Assembly: GCA_964036275.1 (NCBI GenBank)
Contig: OZ038435.1
Coordinates: 9,482,310-9,546,309 of the forward strand
Reading direction: 5' to 3'
Source of the DNA: Litoditis marina
Taxonomy: Eukaryota; Nematoda; Chromadorea; Rhabditida; Rhabditidae
Length of the DNA stretch: 64,000 bases
Below, one piece after another: positions 16,440 through 26,698 of the stretch; positions within the stretch are counted from its first letter, which is position 1; each line of letters begins with the position of its first letter. Under the pieces are notes generated by a model. It saw only the letters and a list, made by a program, of their open reading frames with translations. It ran no database searches and had not been told where the DNA came from. Both the position numbers and the translations under genes were made by a program.

Positions 16440-19400
16440 AGATATGATAAGAGCAGAAAAGAGAGAGAGAGAAAGCAAAAGAGTGATGAGGTGATGGGCA
16501 TGTACATCTATGCAAAGTTATTGTCGATCTTTTAATCAATACACGTAAATAAACTAGAATGAGTCATGTTTTTGCTCTAGGAACTAGGAATGGTTCCAAA
16601 ACTTTCTCATGAAATTCATTTTTTTACACGTAAAAAAATTTCATGTAAAATTTCATTTTCAAACGTCTCTCATTCTCATGACTTTCAGTGGACCGTCAGC
16701 ACCTCGGACTTTGCCCTCTCCATTTCTAATTTATTCATAGTGCTTCTGGCACTAACTATTGTCTGTACGTCTTACGCGGCCATTATTCTCTATCTGTGGA
16801 AGGCCAGCAAGAAACAGGGTGGGTTGTAGTTCATCTCGATACACTGCTGAATTCACGAATTCGGACAGAAATCCTACGGGATCACACTATACTGGTTCCA
16901 CGGCGTTCTCAACAACAGCTTTAATAAATAAGGAGCTCGCGTCCTCGATTTTAGACGTCCCGCAAAAGATTCGCGTGAAAATAAGCGCGATACGCAGCGA
17001 ATTAGTGCTGCGTTCATTCCAAATTGCAGTGGGATACAGTGTCCCGCCACGAAAACTTTGTGGACGGAGCTCAATACAACTTTGATCGCAAAAATTACTG
17101 CAGACGAGAACGCCGTGGTTCGTCCATTGCACAGCCACGTTTAACATGGTAAACACAGTAGAACCCAGAAAAGTGCAATGACAAAGTGCAAGATGCCTCA
17201 TTACAATGCAGAAAAGTAACTCAATCAACTAGTTTGATAAGCTACAGAAAGAAACAAAACACAAACGGAATAACAGATTCATATGAGAAACATGATAAAC
17301 ACATATCAAGAAATATGGGAGATGGGTACAAATGGGAAAAGCCGCGTCCGGCTGAGATCTAGGGGCTTCGCGGTGCGGGCTTATATACGGACGCGCCTGA
17401 AAGGAATTCCATATTACATTGTAACATTGCGTCATGAGAAATTAAAGAACAGATGTAGTTTAGGAACTTGACAAACTTAACAATGCTAACTTTACGTGAC
17501 TATTCAATCGAGTTATAGTATACAAACGCAGCGAAATAGGGCAATCTACGCCGTGTACACCTCTTGCTGTGGAAAGAGTGAACCTTAGGCCGTAACGGGC
17601 ACCAGCTCTGAGGCCGCTTTCATACTTTTTACGTTGACGTATAACGCCGGCGTTAATGCTGAAGAAAACATGCGTATTGATTTAGTTGGCAAACGCCGGC
17701 ATGAATCGATACGCATACTTTCCATACCATTAACGCCGGCGTTGAACGTCGACGTAAAAAGTATGAAAGCGGCCTGTGGCAGCAACCAGCATACTGCAAC
17801 ATTGCGTGCCTTTTCAATGTTTTGCAAAAGTTTCTCTATGGTTATTTTTGTATTTGAGATTGGCAGTAGCAGGAGAAACACCGTCTATTAGACGAGACGC
17901 AGAGGTTGAATTTGTTTTTGAATGTTTCTGTATGGTCAGAAAGTGTTTCATTCTCCCCTGTTATGTTCGAAGGGAAGATACATTGACGTGAATTAATTAA
18001 ACTGGAAATCCGGAAATTATCGATTGATTATCGATTGATTTCTGCAGGCGACGCGACGCTCCACCTTCTGTCGATCGTGCGCATCGGCCTCAACGTGTTC
18101 GCCTTCATTCTCTCGTGCATCGTCATGGCCGGATTCGTGGCCATTCCCCTCTTTCTCAAGAGCCGTATTGACGATTTGAACATGGAAATGGTAGACGTTC
18201 GTACTGGTAATTCACATTTAGGCCACGCCCCCTTTTGTGTGGGAGGTCAAATTCATTGAATAGTTAGAACATGGAAATGGTAGACGTTCGTAGTGGTAAT
18301 TTCAATTTAGGCCACGCCCCTTTTGCGAACCACACCCCCTTTTGCTGAGAGGCCCATTTTTTCAGTAGTGTAAACACAACTTTTTTTCCAAAAAAACAAC
18401 AATTTCGAGAACACGATTAGGAACCACCGTAGGAAATAGCGATTGATGATCCCACAAACAAGTATGTTTTTGTGTTAGGCCTCATCTTGCCAAACCGTAG
18501 TGGACACGTATTCACGTGAAAATTTGATCTTCGACTGGTTTTCTGGAAGTGCGATGCTTATACGGATCAAACAACAACCATAAGATGTCAATAATTTTGC
18601 AGGCCTCTCCCTGTCAAACAGTGGTGGACACGTATAAACTGGGCTACAGTATGGCCCAATGGACCACTGCAGCCATGACGGGATGGCAGCTGAGGATGAT
18701 ACTCGACCCTATTGCCAATCTAATACTTGATACCAGGTAATCGATAGTTTTAGTTTGATCTTTACGCCACCAGATGGAAGATCGATAAGTGTAATTTGAT
18801 CTTATCTGAAAAACTAGGTATTACGTGAGCTTAGTAACATTTTAGCCACCTGAGAATAATACTCGACCCTATCGTCAATCTAATACTCGACACCGGGTGA
18901 TCGATAATTGTAGTTTGATCTTTCTTACAGCACTGTGAGTAGTGTATGGATCTTCCATACACTACTACTGTGAGAGCCTCAGGGACATGCTGAGGATCAC
19001 ACTAGGTTCAAATATTGATACTAGAAACTTGACCAGCCTTTGCCACTCTATACTTGATACAATGTGGGAAGTCGGTAATTGCCCCCGTTTTTCTCTTTTT
19101 GTTTGTGCGTACTACTGATCGGGAAGCTAACGATTAGCCACTTCTATCTAAGGCCTTTCCGAGAACAAACAGATTGAAATTCAATGAACTCCATTATTCT
19201 TTGTTGAGCTTAGTTTATAATCCGTTGTTACACTTTTGTGTAATAAATATTCTTCTCCTTATTATTATTATTATTCTAGGTTCAAAGAAATGTGGAACGA
19301 GTGGTGTTGTACTTCAATGCCGGACCTACAGCCACATCTCTCGTTACGGTTCGTTCCATTCTTGGCGAGACGGAAAACACCACATCCATTATCTCTCACA

Positions 19401-20528
19401 TTTGGTTTGCCGATTTCTTCGCGAAACTTCTCTGAAACCAATAAAACTCGAACCGAATCTTCCCGAACCAAGTGATTCGGTGAGAAAAGTAACCACTCCC
19501 CAGGCCGGGAAGAAACGGAACCAAAGTTGTCGATTCCGACCAATTGGTCTAATTGATTTTGTCAAAAATTGTGGATTCGAATATAGACTTCGAGACCTCG
19601 AAAGAATCACGTGAGAATCTGTTCGCAAAGAAAATCGGCCAAATTACGTTTTCCCTCACCTTATTAATAATGATGAAAATAATAAAAATATTACAACAAT
19701 AGTAACAATTATTGTTGTTAATATTATAACCATTTCGTTGACCTTTAACACGGTTTAGTCTCAGATCGACCGAGGCCGCGGGCGACTTCCTTCGAAAATG
19801 TGCGGCCATGAATGTGACGCCGATATCAGTCATCAGTGGAGGTAACACTCTAAATTTTTGGGCGAACTCTTTATTTAACCGCGTTCTTTGTTAACCGCGC
19901 CAGTTAACCGTTAACCAAAAAAATGGTTAACACTTTTGTTAACCACTTGGTAACCGCGAATTTCGCCCAAAAGACGTTAGAAAAAGGGTTACCAAAGGGT
20001 TAACAGAAAAATGGTTAAATGGTTAACTGTAAAAAATGGTTAAATGGTTAACGGTTAACTGGCAGGGTTAACGAAATTCGCGGTTCCTTGTGGAATTTGC
20101 CAAATTTTTGTCGCAGTTCTGATCTATTCGGGAGCTAAAGTTTTGACCTATCTAAATGAACTGTGACCAAATGAAAAATAGGTTTTGTACACGGTTTGTA
20201 GAGCAGGCAACCTCGTGAAAACTGATTGAAACGTACCCATTGCGAGTCATGACTTTACAGCTACATCAACATGCCATCTTTCTTCTATTCCGACATCCGA
20301 AGAAAATAGCACCAGTCGTTGAGAATTAGTACATTATGACGTGTACTGGGATCAATCTACAACTTTTCTAACTTTTATTTCTAACCATTTCCCGTTCCAG
20401 AGGGTCACTACTTCCGGTTCCGTTCCGCTACCGCCACCGAGGCGCAACCGGCGGCTGCGGCGCCGGCCGCACGGCCTCGCAACGTGCGCCGATTCGAGCA
20501 CATGGGCATCGAGCAGAGGGTACTGTAG
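10631..20528 (+). CDS. Rhodopsin-like seven-transmembrane receptor, nematode type
   Basis: Exons 10631-10732, 11580-11699, 11813-11929, 13471-13657, 15817-15932, 16689-16818, 18048-18196, 18603-18736, 19280-19348, 19759-19841 and 20401-20528 join in phase to 444 residues. The N-terminus has NLT, NCS and NSS glycosylation sequons. TM1 contains GLIVNG (Asn55); TM2 LNRSFTDV (Asp86). TM3 runs into MYFAVKHPMIY, where the usual DRY is FMY (155-157), so the G-protein-contacting arginine is missing. TM7 ends LDPIANLILD, a DPxxN version of NPxxY. The tail is Ala/Pro/Arg-rich and ends GIEQRVL. Most like nematode orphan or chemosensory receptors; the ligand is unknown. Donors GTTCGT at three exons were chosen because they alone keep the phase. 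Poly(A) signal at 20937-20942. The 5' end could carry an extra non-coding exon. Confidence 0.88.
12467..12639. mobile_element. Palindromic MITE family C, copy 2
   Basis: GAGTACGTATGCTAGAAGAT at the left and ATCTTCTAGCATACGTACTC at the right are perfect inverted ends. The inner part is a near-palindrome around TGCCGCC. Lies in receptor intron 3. Confidence 0.85.
13780..13951. mobile_element. Palindromic MITE family C, copy 3
   Basis: Same ends as the copy at 12467 with one change near the right end (CTAACATACG instead of CTAGCATACG). Lies in receptor intron 4, so two copies sit in neighbouring introns of one gene. Confidence 0.85.
14150..14235 (-). mobile_element. tRNA-derived SINE, copy 2
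   Basis: On the minus strand: GCGCAGTGGTTAGCGCC (A box), CTTGCAGGTTCGATTCCGG (B box), then GAGAGATTTATAAATTTGGC. Shares head and tail with copies at 6395 and 59661. Receptor intron 4. Confidence 0.75.
14400..14435. repeat. Perfect 12-bp hairpin in receptor intron 4
   Basis: TAGCAGGGGCCA and TGGCCCCTGCTA pair perfectly around a 10-base loop. The next ~580 bases (to about 15010) repeat short AGGGATA / CCCTGA-like words and contain diffuse inverted similarity. No gene is seen there. Confidence 0.6.
15660..15793. mobile_element. Dispersed repeat family F, copy 3
   Basis: ACTGTTAGTCAACTGCACAG at the left and ACTTCTAGTA at the right, ending about 25 bp before the receptor exon at 15817. Confidence 0.6.
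15960..16490. repeat. Long (GA)n polypurine tracts in receptor intron 5
   Basis: Two blocks (about 16010-16190 and 16300-16475) are almost pure GA on the plus strand. Serine/leucine-rich reading frames on the minus strand here are artefacts of the repeat. Confidence 0.9.
17115..17520. mobile_element. Dispersed repeat family F, copy 4 and a separate tail
   Basis: A copy of the GTGCAATGACAAAGTGCA part lies at 17115-17225. The right-hand end (CACTTT-free version, ACGTGACTATTCAATCGAG) appears separately at 17485-17520, so the element was split by other sequence. Receptor intron 6. Confidence 0.45.
17611..17775. mobile_element. MITE family B, copy 1 (long inverted ends)
   Basis: Ends AGGCCGCTTTCATACTTTTT and AAAAAGTATGAAAGCGGCCT are perfect inverted repeats, continuing inward with AACGCCGGCGTTAA and ATGCGTATTGAT / ATCGATACGCAT. 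Copies at 35743-35900 and 42103-42257. Receptor intron 6. Confidence 0.85.
18267..18325 (+). repeat. Duplicate of the receptor exon 7 3' end and donor
   Basis: GAACATGGAAATGGTAGACG with the GTTCGT donor and GGCCACGCCCC further on repeats 18178-18237 at an offset of 89 bp. One would predict a competing downstream donor. Confidence 0.85.
18477..18511 (+). repeat. Duplicate of the receptor exon 8 acceptor and 5' end
   Basis: TAGGCCTCATCTTGCCAAAC and GTGGACACGTA resemble the real exon start at 18603 (GCCTCTCCCTGTCAAACAGT, GTGGACACGTA), about 125 bp upstream of it, including the AG. Confidence 0.65.
18849..18921 (+). repeat. Duplicate of the receptor exon 8 3' end and donor region
   Basis: CTGAGAATAATACTCGACCC, then TAATACTCGACACCGGGTGA, then TAGTTTGATCTTT correspond to 18690-18760, which spans the LDPIANLILD codons and the exon 8 donor. 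Offset about 160 bp. Confidence 0.8.
19855..20090. repeat. GGTTAAC-rich palindromic repeat
   Basis: Dense runs of GGTTAAC / GTTAACC with outer ends TTTTTGGGCGAA-like and AACGAAATTCGCGGTT, in receptor intron 10. Probably a decayed fold-back element. Confidence 0.55.
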
Positions 20529-21610
20529 CGCAGGACCTTTGATTGAGGCAGACTACCGTTCCCATGTACTGTAGCTCAAGCTCTTCGCTAATAATTAGAA
20601 AGGATACTGTAGCTCAGCACTGTTGTTTGATCGAGACTATACTTTCACGTGAAATATGGTGAATATACGTCAAACATGATCCCTTCATGTGCTATGACCA
20701 CCCAAACTAGGTTTTTGAGTGATTATTGCAAGTAGATCAGACTTTATGATTTAGATTCTATTCAAAACTGGTATTTCTGTCCAATTAATATTGACCGGTA
20801 CCTTGCATTCTAGTCCATTTTGTACCATAAAAGTTGTAAATGATCTCTCCCGGTGCTAGTCAATGCCTTATATTATTTTCTATTGTATAGATAATTTATT
20901 CGATACATATAATATTTGGTGCTTTACATATAGATGAATAAAATGTTCATTCTATAGCATATCTGATAGCAAATCACAGTTAAGGCAAGTAAAGTAACAC
21001 GTGAAAATCACAGAAAACTGAAATTACCGGAAATATTAAAGAGCTGAAAAAAAAACAAGCAACAAGTAACCCGCATAACTAATTCCATACGCTATGAAAA
21101 AAACTTTAAAACAATGAACAAACTTGCACTTAAATCATATCCAAAAAAGGATAAAACAAAGTCCTGGACAACTGAAGGATAGGTCCCTTCTACAGAAAAA
21201 TTTCCTCAGAGATTCCTAATAATTATTTCTGAACACGAAAAAAAATATTATGAATGGATGAAATCCCTTGAAAAGTTTTATTGCAAAATATTTGCCTGAA
21301 TTGAAAATTTTCTTCATATTTCTATCCCCACTATTCACTAATAGCTGCAAATAACAAATGTGGCATCGAATGCCAACCTAATAAAACTCCATCAAAAAAT
21401 TCTTACCCCCAGGGCAAACTATCGCGAGTGCAGGGCCCGCCCACTATTTTAGTCACCCAAAAAGCGAAAATTATCAAAATCACAGGCTGAGGGCGACAAT
21501 CTGCTTTTTCATATGAATTCAATTATTAGGATTCAGAAGTCTTTTCCCTCCGAGAAGCAGTATTGTAACCCACAAACCACCTCAATTAACCTGAATCTCA
21601 TACGTCTAGA
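20529..21610. other. Convergent 3' intergenic region, receptor / sqv-3
   Basis: AT-rich, with the receptor poly(A) signal at 20937-20942. No further exon or RNA gene is seen. Confidence 0.6.
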
Positions 21611-24600
21611 TCACATTTTCTTCTTCTTCGTTGGTTTCGGTTGAATACAGTAGGGGGTCCATTTCAGATCACAGTCCAGGTCAACATCCACCACTCGAAC
21701 CGCGATCGAATCAAATAGAAGTGTGCGACGGTCGCTGATATTGTATCTCACATTCGAGAGGCCAGAGATCTGGAACAATTATCATCTTTCAAATAGAACA
21801 ACATGTCTCTATTTCAAACTCGTTTCAAAGTGAAACGTCACTCTTTATTAGCAGTGAGCACGGCCCCCTTGAACAGATTGAAGGTACAATTTCTTCCCGA
21901 ACCAAAATCCAATCGATTCTCTCCGAGTCAGTTGATTCGGTAGGAAATCGTACCGCTTGAGTATTCAAACCAACAATCGAATCAAACCCTAATAAAAGTA
22001 TGGAATTTACCTTGAGCAAAACACCTAGCTCTGAAATTAATTCACCGGTAAATAAAAAAAACAACGAACCCTATCCCGTTTCCTTTTCATGGCCCTTTGG
22101 TCCTTGGTGACAACGGCGTAGTCCCTTTTCCTCTTGGGCCCGTGGATATGGCGGAACGAGTTGGTCTCATCGGTGGAGAGACCGGAGACACGTGTCAGAT
22201 TGAGGCCACTTTCTCTGGAAACACAAAAGCTCATATTTCGAATAGTAATTTCTAGAAAACGTCAAAGAAGGACGATTATGTGATCCAATTTCAACGCTTC
22301 AGCTTCAGTCCTTTGAACTGCAATATATTTTTCAGTTTAAAGGATCGATGCGCCTGGATTGGTTCACATATCGTACTGATTTGAAATAGTTTGCCAAATA
22401 TGGACAATCACTTAAAGTCTGACAATTTCTGGTCAATTATGATGAAATATACGTAAATATACCTGTTTACACTGTGTATGTGATCCCACAATGTTGTTAT
22501 GACATGCGATATATTACCATACCTGAGCCGAATTGCCGAGTCAGCAGCACAATTCACAAATTCAAATGTAAAACCGCAGGAAAACTGCCGGGAAATATTC
22601 AGTATGAACTTATTTCTCTCTCACATTCTCAAAGATTATACTATTTATATCGAAAAGTGGAAAAAGAAGTGACAAACCGTTTTGACACAGAGGTGAGAAA
22701 ACACACCGTATCGTCCTTGGTGCTACTTTGTATGAGAAATACTTGGCGGTAAAAAACTGAATTTCATCCCTATTCTTTACAGACTGAATGATTTAAAAAA
22801 AGTGAAAATGAGAATCTAGAAACATACCGTATCCTGAGGAAGAACTCGTCGTCCTCGAGCCCCCATCCCCAGTACTTGTTCGACATTCCGTCCAACATCT
22901 TGTAGTCGAGCATAGTCAACATCAAAACACCGCCGATGAACTTCTCGTAGTGATATCTAGACAATAACCAGGATCATTTCATGAAATAGAAATTATGAAA
23001 ATATTTGAAAGTGGCCGCAGTTGTAAACCACAGTTCAAATTTCTTTACGTTAGGTGACAAATAGACAAGTAGCGTGATGAACATGTAGCTTTTGCTAGTA
23101 AAGTAGATGAATCGAATCGATCAACAAAGATAGTCAGGAGCGAAACTTGAAACACGCAGAACAGTCCCAATTCAAATGGAAAAAAGAATCACTTGCCCTT
23201 CCACAATAAACTCTATACGTTAGCCAAGACAGAATACTCGCTTTAGTATTATATCTATACAATATTCTTGTATTTCTTTCCATGTTGATCAGCTTTTTCA
23301 CCATTTTCCCTTTTGTCGATCTTTCTCGTTTCAAACTTTCGTTCCGCTATTTCAAACTATGTAATAAATATTGGATTCGATTTGATTAAACCACTTGAAT
23401 AGCTAAAATTCGGAAATACAACAAAAAAACTAACTTTGGATGATACTCCGGTGCAGATATGTGACGCAGAGTTCCCACTCCGGGAAATCGATAATCGATA
23501 TCTGGGTTCAATGGGAGAAGGTCGACATCGTGCATGACCATGTAGTCACAGCCGATTCTATCCGACTCATACCAGCCGACCTGTTAAAAGACAAATCTTA
23601 TTTTTAATACCAATGAAACTGAATATGGGAGAATTTGTAGTTTGGTCTTTGGTTCCCCTCTGCTTCAAGTGGGGATCGCAAGTGTAGTTCCAATCTATCC
23701 CACTGAGACCTCGGCAACCCGCCAACAAAATTCTCAGGCGGTTCGCGGTTTTCACCATGTTAATGTTTTCCAAAACTCTAAAGGTTTTTCTGAGCGGCAG
23801 TTGACATTTGTTACAGTACCTGGGTGAACATTTGTTCTATAAGATCCGTTATTTCTAAGGAATATGTTCATTCGAAGTTTTATTGGCACGCTGTCAGAGT
23901 CTCAGTGTGAATGGCGAGAGCTATACTTAGCGACTATGAAACCTGAATTTATTGACAGCTACATCTGTCATAAGATTATGATTAAATGATCAACCAAAGC
24001 AAATAATTTAACGTTTCTGGGTTTGCAATGAGGAATACCCAAATGTTCAATGCTCTCATATTTAGGCGAAAGCCATTTCTGTGAAATTTCTAGGATATTT
24101 AGGATAATTAAGTTTGCTAGAGTACGGCGAAGCATTAAAATAACGGAAGGTATTAAGGCAGCGCCCAGTTCAGAAAAACAAAATGGATTAATTTGATATA
24201 CAAAGTTCCTCTTTTTAATGAAATTCAATAATGCTGACAGCCGGCGCAAAAGTAACAGTCAAGTAAGTGGAAAAATGAAATGGTTTTGAATAAGATCAGA
24301 GAGACAACGAGTATGAGACTATCTAAGTTGTACAAGAAAGTTACAAACTGAATCGTAAATTACTCACATTTATGAGAGAGGCTCTGTTGAAGCGATAGGC
24401 GTCCGTTTGGTTCATGACTAGAAAATGATGCCGAACCTTCTGTAATAAATTGAATTATGTTAACGCATTGTGATAACAATACAGGAAATGAGTTAAATTC
24501 CACCGTATTCAACGTAGTTAGTTGCGATACTCCGGTTTGTTAACAGGACTCTTAGCTTGTCCTAAGAAGGCTAAGGGGACCGCCAACTATTTCAGAATGG

Positions 24601-25117
24601 CTGCAGTTTTTGGAGAATCATCTAAAGAATCACCTAATAAGAGAATGTTCAGTTCTGCAAACCCTCGTACCAACAGTAGCCCACATATGGTAATGTATTA
24701 AACTTACTTGCTTGGTGAGAAATTTGCTGAGAAATGGTGTGAACTCGGTGAGCTCTTCTCTCCTGTCGCGAAAAGGTATCACGATACATAGTTCGTGTTC
24801 ACGAGCTATTCGTCCCAAGAAATTTTCTGAAGTGTCGTATCTGAAAACTGGCAGAAATGGATATGTTACCTTGTTTCGGACTTTTGTACCTAATCAATCC
24901 ATGTTAACAGCTAATATCTACGTATAGTGAGCGGAGAAAACTCCAAAAAGTTAGCAAATCTCGTTTTCCAAGAAAACAAATATTCTCAAACGTACTCATC
25001 TTCCCAAAAAGAGAATATGGGGTTCTCAACGCCGACGAGAATGTAGAGAAAAAACAATCCATTGAGCACAGCTATGAGAACAAGGAGTCTGCACAGAGAA
25101 CATGAACGAAACTTCAT
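21611..25117 (-). CDS. sqv-3: Xylosylprotein beta-1,4-galactosyltransferase (B4GALT7 / SQV-3)
   Basis: Adds the first galactose to xylose in the glycosaminoglycan-protein linker, in the Golgi, so it is needed for chondroitin and heparan sulfate proteoglycans. Exons (minus) 25117-24996, 24840-24708, 24439-24368, 23580-23435, 22956-22828, 22214-22070, 21769-21611; all phases agree, 301 residues. A type II signal anchor lies at about 8-30 (CRLLVLIAVLNGLFFLYILV). Catalytic features: VIPFRDRREEL; HHFLVMNQTDAYRFNRASLIN; the metal-binding D127-V-D129 in MHDVDLLPLN; and WGWGLEDDEF (187-196), which binds UDP-galactose and the acceptor. Human B4GALT7 has 327 residues, so this is full length. A TTTCAG acceptor (just upstream, about 25142) suggests a trans-spliced 5' UTR. 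Divergent from the vha operon across 857 bp, as in C. elegans as far as I recall. Confidence 0.97.
22263..22370. mobile_element. MITE family E, copy 1 (degraded)
   Basis: AAAGAAGGACGATTATGTGA and GTCCTTTGAACTGCAATATA match the better copies at 27383 and 46303. The right half is decayed. Lies in the sqv-3 intron between exons 5 and 6. Confidence 0.55.
23684..23925. mobile_element. MITE family A, copy 2
   Basis: TAGTTCCAATCTATCCCACT, GAGACCTCGGCA and, at the other end, GGCGAGAGCTATA. Similar over most of its length to 10117-10354. In the sqv-3 intron between exons 3 and 4. Confidence 0.75.
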
Positions 25118-25974
25118 CCGCCCTCTCACATATGGTGAAAATCTGAAAATAAGAAAGAGTGAGGATGATGAAAAAAATTGAGAGCGAGAGAACCTTCCAA
25201 ATATATTATTCATACGTAAGATCTTGATTGCGACATAGCGATACAGCGATACCAATTCAACACTGACAAACAATTATGAAGCTTAAAATATGGTTGGAAA
25301 ATCAGAAAATTCGTTCAAATCAAATAAACGGAATTCTTTGAAAAAAATAATTAAATTACAACGTTGGACATACATAATTTATCGCGCTCCAGCTGAATCT
25401 GGCAAACTTCCAGCAGCCGCTACGCGCCCAACATTCAGTCAAGAAAACGAAACGCGTTGCGGTTTTCTGGCAAGCCATTCCCTTCTTTGACCGCAATACC
25501 GTAATGCTCTTCGGTTTTCGGTCAATCGAAGCCGCGCTACTTATGCTCAATGCTCGCCCGTTCTATGTCATTATTACTTATATACAGCGTTTTCCTCATA
25601 TTGGCGCATTTCAAACTTGATAAAAGATGATAGTGGAGGTTCACATAAGTTAGTTTCCAATATTTCTCGATAGCTGTACCAGTTTTTATCAAACTTTCAC
25701 GTGGAAATAGTCACATCACTTATAATTGTACTTTGCATATTTGAACCATCCCTCTTTCCTTCTCTAATTTTTTTGTTTCTCAATTATTGTACGTTTCTTC
25801 ACGGCTTCAAACTTTTTAAAGCTCTTGGGTTGCTTAGTTTGGTCCCGTTCCCCTGAGGTTGATTGCTTGTGGCGGGACTCGCTTCGGTTTCCAGGCTTCT
25901 TCTATTTCCGATTCCCGCTGTGTACACTAAGTCTCTAGGAAGCGTGAGCGTTTGGCACAAGTGCGTGTTTTCAG
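25118..25974. promoter_or_regulatory. Shared upstream region of sqv-3 and the vha-1/vha-2 operon
   Basis: Divergent starts on both sides. The right part is pyrimidine-rich and runs into GTGCGTGTTTTCAG immediately before the vha-1 ATG, so the last ~100-200 bases are probably an outron removed by spliced-leader trans-splicing. No certain promoter motif was identified. Confidence 0.5.
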
Positions 25975-26475
25975 ATGACGACGCCAGTTGAGATGGCGGA
26001 GATTGTCCGCGGCGAACAGGCCATGTACGGTCCGTTCTTCGGCACCCTCGGTGTCACCTCAGCCATGATGTTCACCGCCGCCGGCTCCGCGTACGGAACG
26101 GCCAAGTCCGGTACCGGAATTGCCTCGATGGCCGTCGCCCGACCCGAACTCGTCATGAAGGCCATTATCCCCGTGGTCATGGCTGGTATCGTTGCCATCT
26201 ACGGACTTGTCGTTGCCGTTATTGTCTCCGGAAAGATCGCTCCCGGCGGCAAGGACTACACGATCAACGCCGGCTTCTCGCAGTTCGCTGCCGGCCTGGT
26301 CTGCGGATTCTGCGGTCTCGGAGCCGGATACGCCATCGGAATCGCCGGCGACGCAGGAGTGAGAGCCCTCTCACAGCAACCGCGTATTTTCGTAGGAATG
26401 ATTCTCATGCTGATTTTCGCCGAAGTTTTGGGTCTTTACGGTATGATCGTAGCGCTGATCCTCGGGGCCACATAA
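25975..26475 (+). CDS. vha-1: V-ATPase V0 subunit c (proteolipid) VHA-1, operon gene 1
   Basis: One of the membrane-ring proteolipids of the vacuolar H+-ATPase; it carries protons across organelle and plasma membranes. A single exon of 166 residues with four transmembrane helices. The proton-binding glutamate is E150 in [11 protein letters not shown] (helix 4). [13 protein letters not shown] and [17 protein letters not shown] are the conserved turns of the family. The ATG directly follows TTTTCAG, indicating trans-splicing with no 5' UTR. Codons are strongly GC3-biased, as in highly expressed genes. AATAAA at about 26559-26564, then 223 bp in total to the next ATG. Confidence 0.98.
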   Translation: MTTPVEMAEIVRGEQAMYGPFFGTLGVTSAMMFTAAGSAYGTAKSGTGIASMAVARPELVMKAIIPVVMAGIVAIYGLVVAVIVSGKIAPGGKDYTINAGFSQFAAGLVCGFCGLGAGYAIGIAGDAGVRALSQQPRIFVGMILMLIFAEVLGLYGMIVALILGAT

Positions 26476-26698
26476 GACCAAATCGATATTGTATTATATT
26501 TTGTATTGTATAAGTTGAGATATAGATTTACGAGGCTATTCCCTATCATTCCATGTGAATAAATTCACTCACCCTACCAACTGTTCGTGTTCTCCATCCA
26601 TACGGTTCGCTCCGTCTTATATCTGATGATTTTCGTTCTCATTTCGTTGTGTTTTTCTTTGTGGTGCTGTTTTCGACCGTCTACTTCCAGAATCAGAT
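26476..26698 (+). promoter_or_regulatory. Intercistronic region of the vha operon with probable SL2-type acceptor
   Basis: Holds the vha-1 poly(A) signal, then U-rich sequence (GTGTTTTTCTTTGTGG), then the acceptor CTACTTCCAG about 10 bp before the vha-2 ATG. In C. elegans, spacings of roughly 100-400 bp with a U-rich element mark SL2 trans-splicing. Confidence 0.7.

Noticed and set aside
15854..16539. Long serine/leucine-rich minus-strand ORFs in receptor intron 5
   Set aside because: They are translations of (CT)n/(GA)n repeats. The same holds for ORFs at 34991-35460, 47255-48208, 52538-53060 and 57653-58028.
16860..17085. Open stretches on both strands after receptor exon 6
   Set aside because: Exon 6 joins exon 7 in phase without them, and neither strand shows a family signature.
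19349..19475. Extension of receptor exon 9 to the stop at 19475
   Set aside because: It would end the protein early and lose the phase-consistent exons 10 and 11; part of this stretch (CCGAATCTTCCCGAACCA) also occurs near 21890, so it is a dispersed repeat.
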